Source: Adlercreutzia shanghongiae
GTDB taxonomy: Bacteria; Actinomycetota; Coriobacteriia; Coriobacteriales; Eggerthellaceae
Direction: 5' to 3'
Assembly (NCBI RefSeq): GCF_035830635.1
Contig: NZ_JAYMFI010000009.1
Coordinates: forward strand, 186,001 to 250,000
Length of the DNA: 64,000 nucleotides
Shown here: piece by piece, positions 48,033-55,809 of the stretch
Position numbering within the stretch: the first letter of the stretch is position 1
Layout of the letters: every line of letters starts with the position of its first letter
The notes under the pieces: model-generated
Database searches by the model: none
The model's input: only the letters and a program-made list of their open reading frames with translations
Told to the model about the DNA's origin: nothing
Program-made: the position numbers and the translations under genes

Positions 48033-48863
48033 CTAGATGGGGATGGAAAGCCCGTCGGCGGCCACTTTCACGCGGCCCTCGTAGGGGGCCAGGTAGGCCT
48101 CGAGCTCGGCGAGGGTGATGGGCGTGTCGTAGTGCATGGCCAGGTGCGTGAGGTAGAGGGTGCCCGCCTCCAGCTCAAGGCCCTCCTCGATGCACTCCCT
48201 GACGCTGTGGTGGGCATTCGGGCTCCAGTTGCGGCCCCAGAAGGTGGCGTCCATGATGATTGTGTCGCAGCCGCGCACGCGCTCGGCGGTCTCTGCGGGC
48301 AAGCGCCCCGTGTCCGAGGCGTAGAAAGTGCGGCCACGGTCAGTTTCCATGAGATAGCCGTAGGTGCCCGGAGCATGGGTGACGGGCAGGGCGGTGTAGC
48401 GCACGCCGTCGAAGCTAACGGCGTCGAAGGGGGCAAGGTCGTGGAAGGCGAGGATGTCGTCCATATAGTGGAACTCGGCCAAGATGCCCTCGCGGGCCGC
48501 AGGGCTTGAAAAGCAGGGGAGGTTTTCCATGGCCGACAGTCGCACCATGTACTCGAGCTCTCCCAAACCTCCGAGGTGATCGAAGTGGCAGTGGGTCCAG
48601 AGCACCCGGTCGATATGGCGGGCCGATTCGCGCTCCAGCTGGTGGCGCAGATCGGGCGGCGTGTCGATGAGCGTCGTCTCGGTGTTGCGCACGATGACGC
48701 CGCAGTCGCCCCGTCGCGCCCGCGGGTCGCGCCGCGCCTCTTCGCAGGCGGCGCAGTTACAGAAAAAGGCCGGTACCCCGCACCCGGCGCCGGTTCCCAG
48801 AAAGGTGAGGGTTGGCCCTGCGGGAATAACTTCGATTGAGTTGCTGTGCATCGAGGTGCTCAT
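48033..48863 (-). CDS. Metallo-beta-lactamase-fold hydrolase, PhnP-like phosphodiesterase
   Basis: A 276-residue metallohydrolase. FLGTGAGCGVPAFFCNCAAC at about 22-41 resembles the Cys-rich N-terminus of PhnP (a GT-S-GxP-type loop and extra zinc-site cysteines). The metal-binding motif HCHFDH is at about 91-96, and further His/Asp ligands follow (THAPGTYG, YASDTGRLP, HHSV, HLAMHYD). PhnP cleaves cyclic ribose phosphates in phosphonate breakdown, but no other phn gene is near, so another cyclic nucleotide or phosphodiester may be the substrate. GAAAGGC precedes the ATG on the minus strand. Convergent with the MFS gene at 46799. Confidence 0.83.
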   Translation of the reverse strand: MSTSMHSNSIEVIPAGPTLTFLGTGAGCGVPAFFCNCAACEEARRDPRARRGDCGVIVRNTETTLIDTPPDLRHQLERESARHIDRVLWTHCHFDHLGGLGELEYMVRLSAMENLPCFSSPAAREGILAEFHYMDDILAFHDLAPFDAVSFDGVRYTALPVTHAPGTYGYLMETDRGRTFYASDTGRLPAETAERVRGCDTIIMDATFWGRNWSPNAHHSVRECIEEGLELEAGTLYLTHLAMHYDTPITLAELEAYLAPYEGRVKVAADGLSIPI

Positions 48864-48913
48864 TGATAAGCCTTTCGTGGCGACAGGCGCCGTAACTCGC
48901 GTTCGTCCCCTTT

Positions 48914-48940
48914 AGTATAGAGCCGAGGTTGCTCTATACT
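48914..48940. promoter_or_regulatory. Perfect 10-bp inverted repeat upstream of the PhnP-like gene
   Basis: AGTATAGAGC (48914-48923) and GCTCTATACT (48931-48940) are exact inverted copies around a 7-bp centre. Each arm contains a TATACT that could be a -10 box on its own strand, so it may be an operator or a divergent promoter pair. Confidence 0.5.
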
Positions 48941-49134
48941 GGCTTTGTCTAGGTCACAGGTCCTTTTCTCTTGCTTAGCAGCTGGTGGTTGGCACCTTTG
49001 GGCCAAGGCGCCGTCTGCGGCCTTTTTGGGCCTTGGGCGGAGACGCGGCCGTGAGGGCTGGCAATGAGCGGCCGGCTGTGGTATAAATACTCACGCTGCG
49101 CAGAGAGTCTGCGCGGACATACTTTCGCTTATGG

Positions 49135-49163
49135 AGAAAGTGGGCTCGTTCCCGCTTTCTTTT
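49135..49163 (+). terminator. Terminator-like attenuator in the rimP leader
   Basis: AGAAAGTGGG (49135-49144) pairs with CCCGCTTTCT (49151-49160), 10 bp with one G-T pair and a 6-base loop, followed by TTT. It lies about 70 bases before rimP, downstream of the presumed promoter, where it could attenuate the NusA operon. Confidence 0.6.
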
Positions 49164-49229
49164 GTTGTAGGGCCCCAAACGCCCCGGAAGGTATGGAAGA
49201 TGCGCGATGCGAAAAAGGAGGTACGACCG

Positions 49230-49703
49230 ATGCTGACCGCCAAAGAGAAGGCGCTTCTTACCGCCATGGAGCCTCGCGCCGCCTCCGAGGGCGTCGAGAT
49301 CGTCACGGTGGAGATCGTGGGTTCCAAAAAGGCGCCCACCATCCGGGTGTACATCGACGCGGAGGGCGGCATCAGCTTCGACGAGCTGGCCCGCACCCAA
49401 GCCTGGGTGGGCGACCTCATGGACGAGCTGGACCCGTTCCCCGGCGCCTACATGCTGGAGGTGTCCTCGCCGGGTATCGATAGGCCCCTGCGCACCCCCG
49501 AGCACTTCGCGCGCTCTGCCGGCGAGCAGGTGAGCGTGAAGACCAACGGGCCCGTCGAGGGCCGCAGCTCGTTTACCGGCGAGCTTTTGGGCTACGACGA
49601 CGGCTGCGTCGTGGTGGCCGTGGAAGGCGCGGATACCTACCGCATTCCGTACGACAGCATAAAAAAGGCCCGCGTCAAGGGCACCATTGATTTCAGCGCC
49701 TAG
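49230..49703 (+). CDS. rimP: Ribosome maturation factor RimP
   Basis: A 157-residue protein needed for 30S subunit maturation. It has the N-terminal alpha/beta domain (EGVEIVTVEIVGSKKAPTIR-type strand) and the conserved YMLEVSSPGIDRPLRTPEHF segment, then an SH3-like C-terminal domain ending with IPYDSIKKARVKGTI. The ATG at 49230 is chosen for the AAAAAGGAGG at 49212-49221; in-frame ATGs at 49131 and 49200 lie in the leader hairpin or have no good site. It opens the operon with nusA 17 bases behind, as in most bacteria. Confidence 0.93.
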   Translation: MLTAKEKALLTAMEPRAASEGVEIVTVEIVGSKKAPTIRVYIDAEGGISFDELARTQAWVGDLMDELDPFPGAYMLEVSSPGIDRPLRTPEHFARSAGEQVSVKTNGPVEGRSSFTGELLGYDDGCVVVAVEGADTYRIPYDSIKKARVKGTIDFSA

Positions 49704-49720
49704 GGAAAGGAAGCAACTAA

Positions 49721-50926
49721 GTGGCAACTTCAGAACTGATCGAGGCCTTGCAGGCACTGGCCCATGAGCGCAAGATCGACGAGTTTTACCTCATCGAGCG
49801 TTTGGAGCAGTCCCTGGCGAAGAGCTACGAGCGCATCTTGGACCTTGAGTGGGATGCCCGCGTGACCATCGACCGCCAGACCGGCAAGATCTACGTCTAC
49901 GAGCTCGTGCCCGTGGGCGAGCCCGATGAGGAGACCGGCGAGTACGCCGAGTTCGAGGAGCGCGATGTCACCCCCGACGACGTGAGCCGCATCGCCGCCC
50001 AGAACGCCAAGGGCGTCATCTCCTCGCTCGTGCGCGAGGCGGGCCGCCAGTCCATCTACGAGGAGTTCTCCAGCCGCGTGGGCGATTTGGTCACCGGCAC
50101 GGTGCTCCAGGGCACGCCGGACTTCACCATCATCAAGATTCGCGAGGGCGTCGAGGCCGAGCTTCCGCACTACGATGCCAAGCGCAGCCCCGGCGAGCGC
50201 AACGAGCGCCCGGCCAGCGAGCACTACCGCCACAACCAGCGTCTGAAGGTGCTCATCATCGAGGTGCGCAACCCCAATGCTGACGCGCCCCGCGCCCGCG
50301 GCGAGCAGGCCCGTCCGGCCATCGTCGTCTCCCGCACTCACCCCGACCTCATCCGCCGCCTCTTCGAGATCGAGGTGCCGGAGATCTACGAGGGCGTGGT
50401 CGAGATCAAGTCCGTGGCCCGCGAGCCCGGCGCCCGTTCCAAGGTGGCCGTGTTCTCTCGCGAGGCGAACCTCGATCCGGTGGGCGCTTGCGTGGGCCCC
50501 AAGGGCTCCCGCGTGCGCATGGTCGTCGAGGAGCTGCGCAACGAGCGCGTCGACGTCATCCAGTGGAGCCCCGACCCGGCGGTGTATGTGGCCAACGCCC
50601 TGTCGCCGGCGAAGGTGAGCCATGTGACCATCGACGAGGACAACAACTACGCCACGGTCATCGTGCCCGACGACCAGCTGTCGCTGGCCATCGGCAAGGA
50701 GGGGCAGAACGCCCGTCTGGCCGCCCGCCTGACCGGTTGGCACATCGACATCAAGCCCCAGAGCTTCCAGGGCGCCTCGCTGGTCGATGACGAGGTTGCC
50801 GACGAGATGGAGGAAGACGACGGCTTCTGCATCTTCGTGGACGAAGAGGGCAACCGTTGCCGCAACCACGCCCGGCCGATGAGCCAGTATTGCGGCGTCC
50901 ATGCGGATGCCGAGATCGAGGCTTAG
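49721..50926 (+). CDS. nusA: Transcription termination/antitermination factor NusA with C-terminal Cys3His motif
   Basis: A 401-residue NusA: N-terminal RNA polymerase-binding domain, S1 domain (about 100-190) and two KH domains (about 200-345, with VGPKGSRVRMVVEELRNER and AIGKEGQNARLAARLTGW). Instead of the acidic repeats of E. coli NusA it ends with a short tail holding C-x9-C-x10-C-x2-H (Cys370, Cys380, Cys391, His394). This is a likely zinc-binding element of the kind seen as WRC-like or short zinc motifs. GTG 49721 has AAAGGAAG upstream. It acts in the rimP-nusA-ylxR-infB operon. Confidence 0.95.
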   Translation: MATSELIEALQALAHERKIDEFYLIERLEQSLAKSYERILDLEWDARVTIDRQTGKIYVYELVPVGEPDEETGEYAEFEERDVTPDDVSRIAAQNAKGVISSLVREAGRQSIYEEFSSRVGDLVTGTVLQGTPDFTIIKIREGVEAELPHYDAKRSPGERNERPASEHYRHNQRLKVLIIEVRNPNADAPRARGEQARPAIVVSRTHPDLIRRLFEIEVPEIYEGVVEIKSVAREPGARSKVAVFSREANLDPVGACVGPKGSRVRMVVEELRNERVDVIQWSPDPAVYVANALSPAKVSHVTIDEDNNYATVIVPDDQLSLAIGKEGQNARLAARLTGWHIDIKPQSFQGASLVDDEVADEMEEDDGFCIFVDEEGNRCRNHARPMSQYCGVHADAEIEA

Positions 50927-50932
50927 GGGAAG

Positions 50933-51229
50933 ATGCCCGTGTCCGTCCAGACGAAAAAGCGCCAGCGCACCTGCATCGGCTGTGCCGCGACCCAGCAAAA
51001 GGGCGCGCTGCACCGCATCGTGCGCACGGGCGAGGGCGAAGTGGCCTTCGACCCGACGGGCCGGATTTCCGGCCGGGGCGCCTACGTCTGCTCGACGGAC
51101 TGCCTCGCCGCGGCGAGAAAGACCAGGAAGCTTGAGCGCGCCCTGCGCTGCAAAGTGACCGACGAAGACTACGAGCGCGTTCTTCGCGAGCTTGCCCTCG
51201 CCGAGGCACCAGGAAAGAATGAGGAGTGA
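50933..51229 (+). CDS. ylxR: YlxR family RNA-binding protein (RNase P modulator RnpM)
   Basis: A 98-residue YlxR protein with the family signature RTCIGCAATQQKGALHRIVR near residues 12-31, and the GRISGRGAYVCSTDCLAAA stretch with further cysteines. In other bacteria YlxR/RnpM binds RNA and modulates RNase P; its gene nearly always sits between nusA and infB, as here. ATG 50933 lies 6 bases after nusA, whose end provides the GGGGAAG site. Confidence 0.93.
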   Translation: MPVSVQTKKRQRTCIGCAATQQKGALHRIVRTGEGEVAFDPTGRISGRGAYVCSTDCLAAARKTRKLERALRCKVTDEDYERVLRELALAEAPGKNEE

Positions 51230-51232
51230 TAT

Positions 51233-53965
51233 ATGGCCAGCATGCGCGTACACGAGTTGGCGAAAGAATTCGATATGTCGAGCGCGGAGCTGCTCGACCG
51301 CCTGAAAGAGATGAAGATACCGGCGAAGTCCCATGCGAGCATGCTCAACGACGCCTACGTTGACAAGATTCGCAAGAACCTGGAGCCGGAGATTCGCGCC
51401 CGCGCCGGCGCTTTGGAGGCCGAGGAGGCCGCGGCGCTGAAGGCCGAGCAGGAAGAGGCCGAGCGCAAGCGCGCCGAGGAGGAGGCCGAGCGCAAGGCGG
51501 CCCGCGAGAAGGAGCTCGCCGAGCGCGAGGCGGCCCGTGCCAAGCGCGAGGGCGCCAAGGCCGAGTCTTCCGAGGACGGCGAGCCTGCCGTGCGCAAGGC
51601 GCCGCAGCCCGCCTCCGCCTTCGCGAGCCTCGAGCAGCAGATCGCCGCCGAGAAGGAGCGCGTCGAGCGCGAGCGCGAAGAGGCCCGGGCCCGCGCCCGC
51701 GCCGAGAAGGCCGCAGCCGAGGTGGCCAAGAAGCGTGCCGTGGAAGAGGCCCTGCGCCGCGGCCACAAGAAGTCGGCCAAGGCCGCCGCTCCCACGCCCG
51801 AGCCCCACAAGGCCGCGCCGGCCCCGGCCCCTGCGCGCCCGAAGAACAACTTCGATTCGCTGCTCTCCCAGATCGAGGCCGAGAAGCAGCGCATGGAGGC
51901 CGCCAAGGCTGCCGCGCCCGACGCTCGTGCGGGCCGCGGCGGCAAGAAGGGCAAGAAGGGCGGCGCTCACCAGGTGGTGCCCGAGCTCGAGGCTCAGGTG
52001 GCTGCGGGCGAGGACCGCTACGCCCAGATGGCCGTCCAGGCCGAGAAGCTGCAGCGCGACAAGGTGCTCGCCGAGGCCCGCGCCGCTGTCGCCGCCGCCA
52101 ACACCCACGAGGGCGAGGGTCGTCGCAAGAAGCGCAAGGAGAAGCGCGAGGCCGAGGCCCGCGAGCGTGCCGAGCTCGAGGCTATCGAGCGCGGGCTCGA
52201 CCCGTCGCTGGTGCTGGACGACTCCGTGGTGGAGATTCCCCAAGGCGCGTCGGTGGCCAAGTTCGCCGAGCTGCTCGGCGTGCAGCCCAACGACGTCATC
52301 AAACGCCTGTTCATGCTCGGCCAGGTGCTCACCCTCACCCAGACCATGAGTGACGAGACCATGGAGCTCATCGCCGACGACATGGGCCGCAAGGTGCGCG
52401 TCGTCTCCCCCGAGGAGGAGTACGCCGTCGTCTACAACGACTCCGAGGCCGACTTGAAGCCGCGCCCGCCGGTGGTCACCGTCATGGGACACGTCGACCA
52501 CGGCAAGACCTCGCTGCTCGACGCCATCCGCCACACCGGCGTGGTGGCCTCCGAGGCCGGCGGCATCACCCAGCACATAGGCGCTTCGGTCGTGAACATC
52601 GACGGCCGCCAGATCACCTTCATCGACACCCCGGGTCACGAGGCGTTTACCGCCATGCGCGCCCGCGGCGCCCAGGTCACCGACGTCATCGTGCTCGTGG
52701 TAGCGGCCGATGACGGCGTCATGCCGCAGACCATCGAGGCTATCAACCACGCCAAGGCCGCCGAGGTGCCCATCGTGGTGGCCGTGAACAAGATCGACAA
52801 GCCCGGCGCCAACCCCGACCGCGTGCGCCAGGAGCTCACCGAGTACGGCGTCATCCCCGAGGAGTGGGGCGGCTCGAACATGTTCGTGGAGGTGTCCGCG
52901 AAGAAGAACGAGCACATCGACGACCTCCTGGAGACCATCCTTTTGCAGGCCGACGTGCTGGAGCTTAGGGCCAATCCCGACGCTTCGGCCTCCGGCTTCG
53001 TCATCGAGGCGAACCTGGACAAGGGCCGAGGACCCGTGGCCACGGTGCTCATCCAGCGCGGCACCCTGCACACCGGGGACGTGGTGGTGGCCGGCACGAG
53101 CTATGGCCGCGTCCGCGCCCTGGTGAACCCCCGCGGCGAGCACGTCGCCGAGGCGCTGCCCGCCGACCCGGTGGAGATCCTCGGCCTGAACTCCGTGCCC
53201 ACCGCCGGCGACGAGTTCCGCGTGTTCGAGGACGAGCGCGATGCCCGCAAGCTGGCCGAGGAGCGCGCCCTGCGCGCACGACTCGCCGCCCAGGAGACCA
53301 AGAGCCACATGAGCCTCGACGACCTGTTCAGCCGCATCGAGGACGGCAAGACCACCGACCTGAACCTCATTGTGAAGGCCGACGTCCAGGGCTCCATCGA
53401 GGCGCTGCGCGACGCCTTCGACAAGATGGACCAGTCCGAGGTGCGCATCAACATCGTGCACTCGGCTGTGGGCGGCATCACCGAGACCGACGTCACCCTG
53501 GCCGCCGCCTCCGACGCCATCATCATCGGCTTCAACGTGCGCCCCACGGGCAAGTCCCGCGTGCAAGCTGAGAAGGAGAAGGTGGATATCCGTCTGTACC
53601 GCGTCATCTACCAGGCCATCGAGGACATCAATGCGGCCCGCGTGGGCCTGCTGTCGCCCGACATCGTGGAGGAGGACACCGGCATCGCCGAGGTCCGTGA
53701 GACCTTCAAGGTGCCGAAGGTGGGCACTATCGCCGGCTGCTATATCGTGGAAGGCGAGATGCACCGCGACGACAAGGTGCGCATCGTGCGCGACGGCACG
53801 GTCATCTTCGAGGGCACCATGGCCAGCTTGCGCCGCTTCAAGGACGACGTGAAGAGCGTGAAGCAGGGCTACGAGTGCGGCATCGGCATCGAGAAGTTCC
53901 AGGACCTGAAGGTGGGCGACACCATCGAGGGCTACCAGATCAAGGAAGTCGAGCGCACCGAGTAA
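51233..53965 (+). CDS. infB: Translation initiation factor IF-2
   Basis: A 910-residue GTPase that places fMet-tRNA on the 30S subunit. An IF2_N domain is at 3-50 (MRVHELAKEFDMSSAELLDRL). A long charged Ala/Glu/Lys/Arg linker (about 55-300) of helical, low-complexity character follows, then a second IF2_N-like part. The G domain starts near 416 with GHVDHGKTS, DTPGHEAFT and NKIDKPGA. Domains II-IV follow to the end. GAGGAG lies 3-8 bases before ATG 51233. It overlaps no other gene; a non-coding, strongly structured 447-bp region follows. Confidence 0.97.
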   Translation: MASMRVHELAKEFDMSSAELLDRLKEMKIPAKSHASMLNDAYVDKIRKNLEPEIRARAGALEAEEAAALKAEQEEAERKRAEEEAERKAAREKELAEREAARAKREGAKAESSEDGEPAVRKAPQPASAFASLEQQIAAEKERVEREREEARARARAEKAAAEVAKKRAVEEALRRGHKKSAKAAAPTPEPHKAAPAPAPARPKNNFDSLLSQIEAEKQRMEAAKAAAPDARAGRGGKKGKKGGAHQVVPELEAQVAAGEDRYAQMAVQAEKLQRDKVLAEARAAVAAANTHEGEGRRKKRKEKREAEARERAELEAIERGLDPSLVLDDSVVEIPQGASVAKFAELLGVQPNDVIKRLFMLGQVLTLTQTMSDETMELIADDMGRKVRVVSPEEEYAVVYNDSEADLKPRPPVVTVMGHVDHGKTSLLDAIRHTGVVASEAGGITQHIGASVVNIDGRQITFIDTPGHEAFTAMRARGAQVTDVIVLVVAADDGVMPQTIEAINHAKAAEVPIVVAVNKIDKPGANPDRVRQELTEYGVIPEEWGGSNMFVEVSAKKNEHIDDLLETILLQADVLELRANPDASASGFVIEANLDKGRGPVATVLIQRGTLHTGDVVVAGTSYGRVRALVNPRGEHVAEALPADPVEILGLNSVPTAGDEFRVFEDERDARKLAEERALRARLAAQETKSHMSLDDLFSRIEDGKTTDLNLIVKADVQGSIEALRDAFDKMDQSEVRINIVHSAVGGITETDVTLAAASDAIIIGFNVRPTGKSRVQAEKEKVDIRLYRVIYQAIEDINAARVGLLSPDIVEEDTGIAEVRETFKVPKVGTIAGCYIVEGEMHRDDKVRIVRDGTVIFEGTMASLRRFKDDVKSVKQGYECGIGIEKFQDLKVGDTIEGYQIKEVERTE

Positions 53966-53971
53966 CTTTGT

Positions 53972-53997
53972 TTCGTTCGCCCTGCGGGACGAACGAA
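53972..53997 (+). terminator. Hairpin directly after infB
   Basis: TTCGTTCG (53972-53979) pairs with CGAACGAA (53990-53997), with an inner CCC/GGG. It begins 6 bases after the infB stop. No T-tract; possibly a terminator or 3'-end stabiliser. Confidence 0.5.
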
Positions 53998-54011
53998 CGG
54001 GCCGACGCTGC

Positions 54012-54112
54012 GGTTCCGACGGGCACCTGCCCTTGCCCCTTGTTTTCGCCACGGCGCGTACCGAAGTACGCTTGGGCGAAAGGCGGGGCAATTGCAGGCA
54101 CCTGTCGGAACC
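54012..54112. repeat. About 100-bp imperfect inverted repeat with nested hairpin
   Basis: Outer arms of 28 bp (54012-54039 and 54085-54112) are inverted copies with a few mismatches. Inside, TTTTCGCC/GGCGAAA and a perfect GCGTAC-CGAA-GTACGC hairpin (54056-54071) continue the fold. It looks like one long RNA hairpin or a palindromic repeat element. Confidence 0.6.
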
Positions 54113-54225
54113 TCGCTGACACTACGAACGACCTGTGGCATGGGGATGAAATTGTTTAAGTCTTCAGCCATGGTTGAGCGTAGAGGGGCGTGGGGTGGTG
54201 CTCACCAAGCGAGTTCCGCAGCGAA

Positions 54226-54250
54226 CGAAACAGCCCAGTGGGCTGTTTCG
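54226..54250. terminator. Perfect 11-bp hairpin with 3-base loop upstream of rbfA
   Basis: CGAAACAGCCC (54226-54236) and GGGCTGTTTCG (54240-54250) enclose AGT. There is no T-tract on either side, so it is an extruded palindrome or RNA hairpin of unknown role. Confidence 0.5.
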
Positions 54251-54412
54251 CCGAGCGAGGACTGTTTGAGCGACTGAGCATTACCCCGCGCCCCGACTGG
54301 CGGGGGGTCGCAAACTTCAACAACTTTGCTTAGATTTTTCCATCTCTCCGAAAACCTTCGGATTTTCTCTATACTGAAACTATCTATCAGCCTCGATTGA
54401 GGAGATGGTGCT

Positions 54413-54802
54413 ATGAAACAGAGCGCATCTAACCGCAAGGTCAACGAGCAGGCTCGCGAGGTGATTGCGAGCATCCTTCTGTTCGACGTGTCCGACCCGC
54501 GTCTGCACCTGGTCACCATTACCGGCTGCGAAGTCAGCTACGACCGCTCGGTGTGCAACGTCTACTACACTACCGATCCCGAGCGCTACGCCGGCGCCCA
54601 GGCCGCCTTCGAGGCGGCGGCGGGACACATCCGCTCTCTGATGGCCAAGAAGCTCGCCTGGCGCGTGGCGCCGGAGCTGCGCTTCTACATCGACCACTCG
54701 GTGGACCAGGCCGAGGCCATCGGGGCCGCCTTGGCTTCCGAGCGCGAGCATCAGGAGAAGCGCATCGAGGAGGAGACGACGGCCGAGGATCGGGAGTTCT
54801 AA
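54413..54802 (+). CDS. rbfA: Ribosome-binding factor A (RbfA)
   Basis: A 129-residue KH-like protein needed for 16S rRNA maturation and cold growth. It begins with the usual RKVNEQAREVIASILLFDVSDPRL-type N-terminus and has the central DRSVCNVYYT strand and the conserved ELRFYIDHSVDQAEAI near residues 84-99. GAGGAGATGG lies before ATG 54413. It follows infB across a structured 447-bp gap and may have its own promoter at about 54350-54375. Confidence 0.95.
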   Translation: MKQSASNRKVNEQAREVIASILLFDVSDPRLHLVTITGCEVSYDRSVCNVYYTTDPERYAGAQAAFEAAAGHIRSLMAKKLAWRVAPELRFYIDHSVDQAEAIGAALASEREHQEKRIEEETTAEDREF

Positions 54803-54805
54803 TCT

Positions 54806-55807
54806 ATGACGGTGACGCCCCAGACCAACACGACGCTGCCTAAGATCGCCGAGGCGCTCAAAGAGCGCGACAACTTCGTTATCTGCGGGCACGTGAGCCC
54901 CGACGGCGACTGTCTGGGCTCGGCCCTCGGCCTCGCCTGGGCCCTGCGCCAACTGGGAAAGCAGGTGACGTGCGTGCTCGCTCGCGACGAGGAGCCGCCG
55001 AGCGATCTGCGCTTTCTGCCGGGCGCCGATGCGCTGGTGGCTGCCGTGCGCTACGAAGGCCCCTGCGACTGCTTTATAGCTGTTGACGTGCCCACGGTCG
55101 AGCGTCTGGGCGATGGCGCGGCGCTGCAGGACAAAGCCGCCCTTACCGTCACCATCGACCACCACGCGGTGCCGCAGGCCATGAACGACCTGAGCTATAC
55201 CGATCCGGATTCCGCCTCCACCACGTTGCTCGTCTGGGAGCTGGCGAAGTGCCTGCAGGTGGCGGGCGACAGGCTCGTGGCCACGTGCTGCTACACGGGG
55301 CTCATGACCGACACCGGCCGCTTCCAGCACGGCAACGCCGATGCCGCCGCCTTTAAGGGCGCCTGGGAAATGGTGTTGGCCGGGGCGAACCCCGGCGAAG
55401 TGGCCCGCGACTTCTACCAGAACCGCACCTTGGCCTCGGTCGAGCTTGAGGAGCGCACGGTGGCTCATATGAGCCTGCGCGCCGACGGCGAGGCGGCGCT
55501 CTCGTGGCTGTCGCTGGCCGATTTCGCCGACTGCGGTGCGGTGAAGGCCGACGCCGAGCCCATGATCGACCTTCTGCGCTCCTTGCGCGGGGTGCGCGTC
55601 GCCTGCATGCTGCGCGAGCAGGACGGCGAGGTGCGCGGGAGCTTCCGGGCCAAGGACGATACCGACGTGGCAGCCATTGCCGGCGAGTTCGGCGGCGGCG
55701 GGCATAGGGCCGCGGCTGGCTTCACCATCCATGACAGTCTCGAGGGCGCCGTCGCCCGCGTGGCCGCGCGCCTCGGCATCGAGGCCCCGAAACTTCCGGA
55801 GGCCTAA
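54806..55807 (+). CDS. nrnA: DHH/DHHA1 phosphoesterase, NrnA-type oligoribonuclease / pAp phosphatase
   Basis: A 333-residue DHH-family enzyme that degrades short RNA oligonucleotides and/or dephosphorylates 3'-phosphoadenosine 5'-phosphate. Metal-binding motifs: GHVSPDGDCLGSALG at about 30-44, VDVPTVERLG, the DHH motif TIDHHAVPQ near 115, and the DHHA1 substrate motif GGGGHRAAAGF near 297. It lies 3 bases after rbfA and 2 bases before truB, the usual place of nrnA in this operon type. Confidence 0.92.
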   Translation: MTVTPQTNTTLPKIAEALKERDNFVICGHVSPDGDCLGSALGLAWALRQLGKQVTCVLARDEEPPSDLRFLPGADALVAAVRYEGPCDCFIAVDVPTVERLGDGAALQDKAALTVTIDHHAVPQAMNDLSYTDPDSASTTLLVWELAKCLQVAGDRLVATCCYTGLMTDTGRFQHGNADAAAFKGAWEMVLAGANPGEVARDFYQNRTLASVELEERTVAHMSLRADGEAALSWLSLADFADCGAVKADAEPMIDLLRSLRGVRVACMLREQDGEVRGSFRAKDDTDVAAIAGEFGGGGHRAAAGFTIHDSLEGAVARVAARLGIEAPKLPEA

Positions 55808-55809
55808 GG

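Larger units (their letters stand above)
48864..49229. other. Divergent region between the PhnP-like gene and the rimP-nusA operon
   Basis: No gene is supported. It contains a perfect 10-bp inverted repeat at 48914-48940 and a rightward TATAAA at 49082-49087 that may be the operon's -10 box. A hairpin CTGCGCAGAGAGTCTGCGCGG-type structure lies near 49095-49114. A terminator-like hairpin is at 49135-49163. AAAAAGGAGG ahead of rimP ends the region. Confidence 0.5.
53966..54412. other. Long structured intergenic region between infB and rbfA
   Basis: A 447-bp gap inside an otherwise tight operon, with no supported gene. It holds at least four strong inverted repeats (53972-53997, 54012-54112, 54226-54250 and 54347-54362). 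A possible TATACT -10 box for rbfA lies at 54370-54375. No tRNA or known RNA family was recognised. Confidence 0.55.

Noticed and set aside
49730..54091. A 1453-codon open frame on the minus strand opposite nusA-ylxR-infB
   Set aside because: It is the mirror frame of high-GC genes with G/C third positions. The translation is His/Val/Leu/Ala-rich with no domain, and it spans several real genes.
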